From contig JACNMN010000005.1 of assembly GCA_020622165.1 (NCBI GenBank), positions 1-42,500 of the forward strand: a DNA stretch of 42,500 nucleotides, written 5' to 3'. Source of the DNA: Boseongicola sp. H5. GTDB taxonomy: Bacteria > Pseudomonadota > Alphaproteobacteria > Rhodobacterales > Rhodobacteraceae. The notes below the pieces were generated by a model. That model was not told the DNA's origin. It ran no database searches and worked only from the letters and a program-made list of their open reading frames with translations. Shown here in pieces: positions 42,388 through 42,500 of the stretch; position 1 is the first letter of the stretch; the number at the start of each line of letters is the position of its first letter. The translations under genes were made by a program, and so were the position numbers.

Positions 42388-42500
42388 ATGGCCGGACGAT
42401 ATCGCTCCCCGCTCACACGGGATGATGTGACACCCAAAAGCCTCTATCTGAACCGTCGCCAGATCATGGCCGGCAGCGGGGCGCTGTTGGGGGCCGGGCT
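42388..42500 (+). CDS. msrP: MsrP periplasmic methionine sulfoxide reductase catalytic subunit (5' part)
   Basis: Only the first 37 codons are in the window. They read MAGRYRSPLTRDDVTPKSLY followed by LNRRQIMAGSGALLGAG, the N-terminus of MsrP (YedY) including its twin-arginine export signal (NRRQIMAG). The full molybdoenzyme would be about 300 residues and repairs oxidised methionine in periplasmic proteins with its membrane partner MsrQ, expected just beyond the window. GGAG precedes ATG 42388. The assignment rests on this N-terminal match only. Confidence 0.8.
   Translation, partial: MAGRYRSPLTRDDVTPKSLYLNRRQIMAGSGALLGAG

Overview
The window looks like a chromosomal piece of an alphaproteobacterium of the Rhodobacteraceae (Rhodobacter/Roseobacter group). 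The grounds are the high GC with strong third-position bias, an ECF sigma factor/ChrR pair next to an oxidoreductase operon as in Rhodobacter sphaeroides, an alphaproteobacterial-type tRNA-Val(GAC), a 41-residue L36, a DNA polymerase IV with an N-terminal zinc-ribbon, and Mo formate dehydrogenase and saccharopine dehydrogenase types that I associate with this family. No phage, IS element, CRISPR array or rRNA was seen.

Layout. (1) 119-5968: anti-sigma chrR and the ECF sigma factor (minus strand), divergent from a tightly coupled operon of FAD amine oxidase, DUF1365, MFS transporter, SDR and DUF3775. This resembles the singlet-oxygen/sigmaE stress locus, but the anti-sigma lacks both zinc-ligand cysteines and the cyclopropane-synthase-like methyltransferase is absent. 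(2) 5997-10085: saccharopine dehydrogenase divergent from a lone formate dehydrogenase alpha subunit. (3) 10354-13283: a DUF481 outer-membrane protein, a 53-residue membrane protein, an M20 amidohydrolase and a DUF2383 four-helix protein. (4) 13350-15970: a PAS hybrid histidine kinase and an OmpR-type regulator, overlapping by 4 bases. (5) 16177-26554: a long operon with an acyl-CoA synthetase, a complete LIV-type ABC importer (two ATPases, two permeases, one binding protein), a DUF2183 lipid-phosphatase-like protein and a PaaK-like adenylate-forming enzyme, plus inserted small genes. It reads as an uptake-and-CoA-activation system for an unidentified carboxylic acid.

(6) 26557-29305: a set of exported proteins (EF-hand protein; inactive-looking caspase-like protein with two peptidoglycan-binding domains; DUF4329 JAMM-like protein) around a perfect palindrome. 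(7) 29299-33431: cobQ, rpmJ, tRNA-Val, N-formylglutamate amidohydrolase, dinB. (8) 33526-36693: stomatin-like SPFH protein with NfeD, pyrF, a decayed WYL regulator and an unknown gene. (9) 36795-39410: clpB behind a good sigma32-type promoter, closed by a 15-bp terminator stem. (10) 39487-42500: two FAS1 proteins, one with a Tat and one with a Sec signal, a membrane-anchored glutamate-synthase-like FMN enzyme with a possible structured leader, and the start of msrP, cut by the window end.

The candidates I rate highest for new biology are the zinc-ligand-less ChrR, the LIV importer operon with lipid-phosphatase and ligase genes, and the exported EF-hand/pseudocaspase/JAMM cluster with its palindromic operator.
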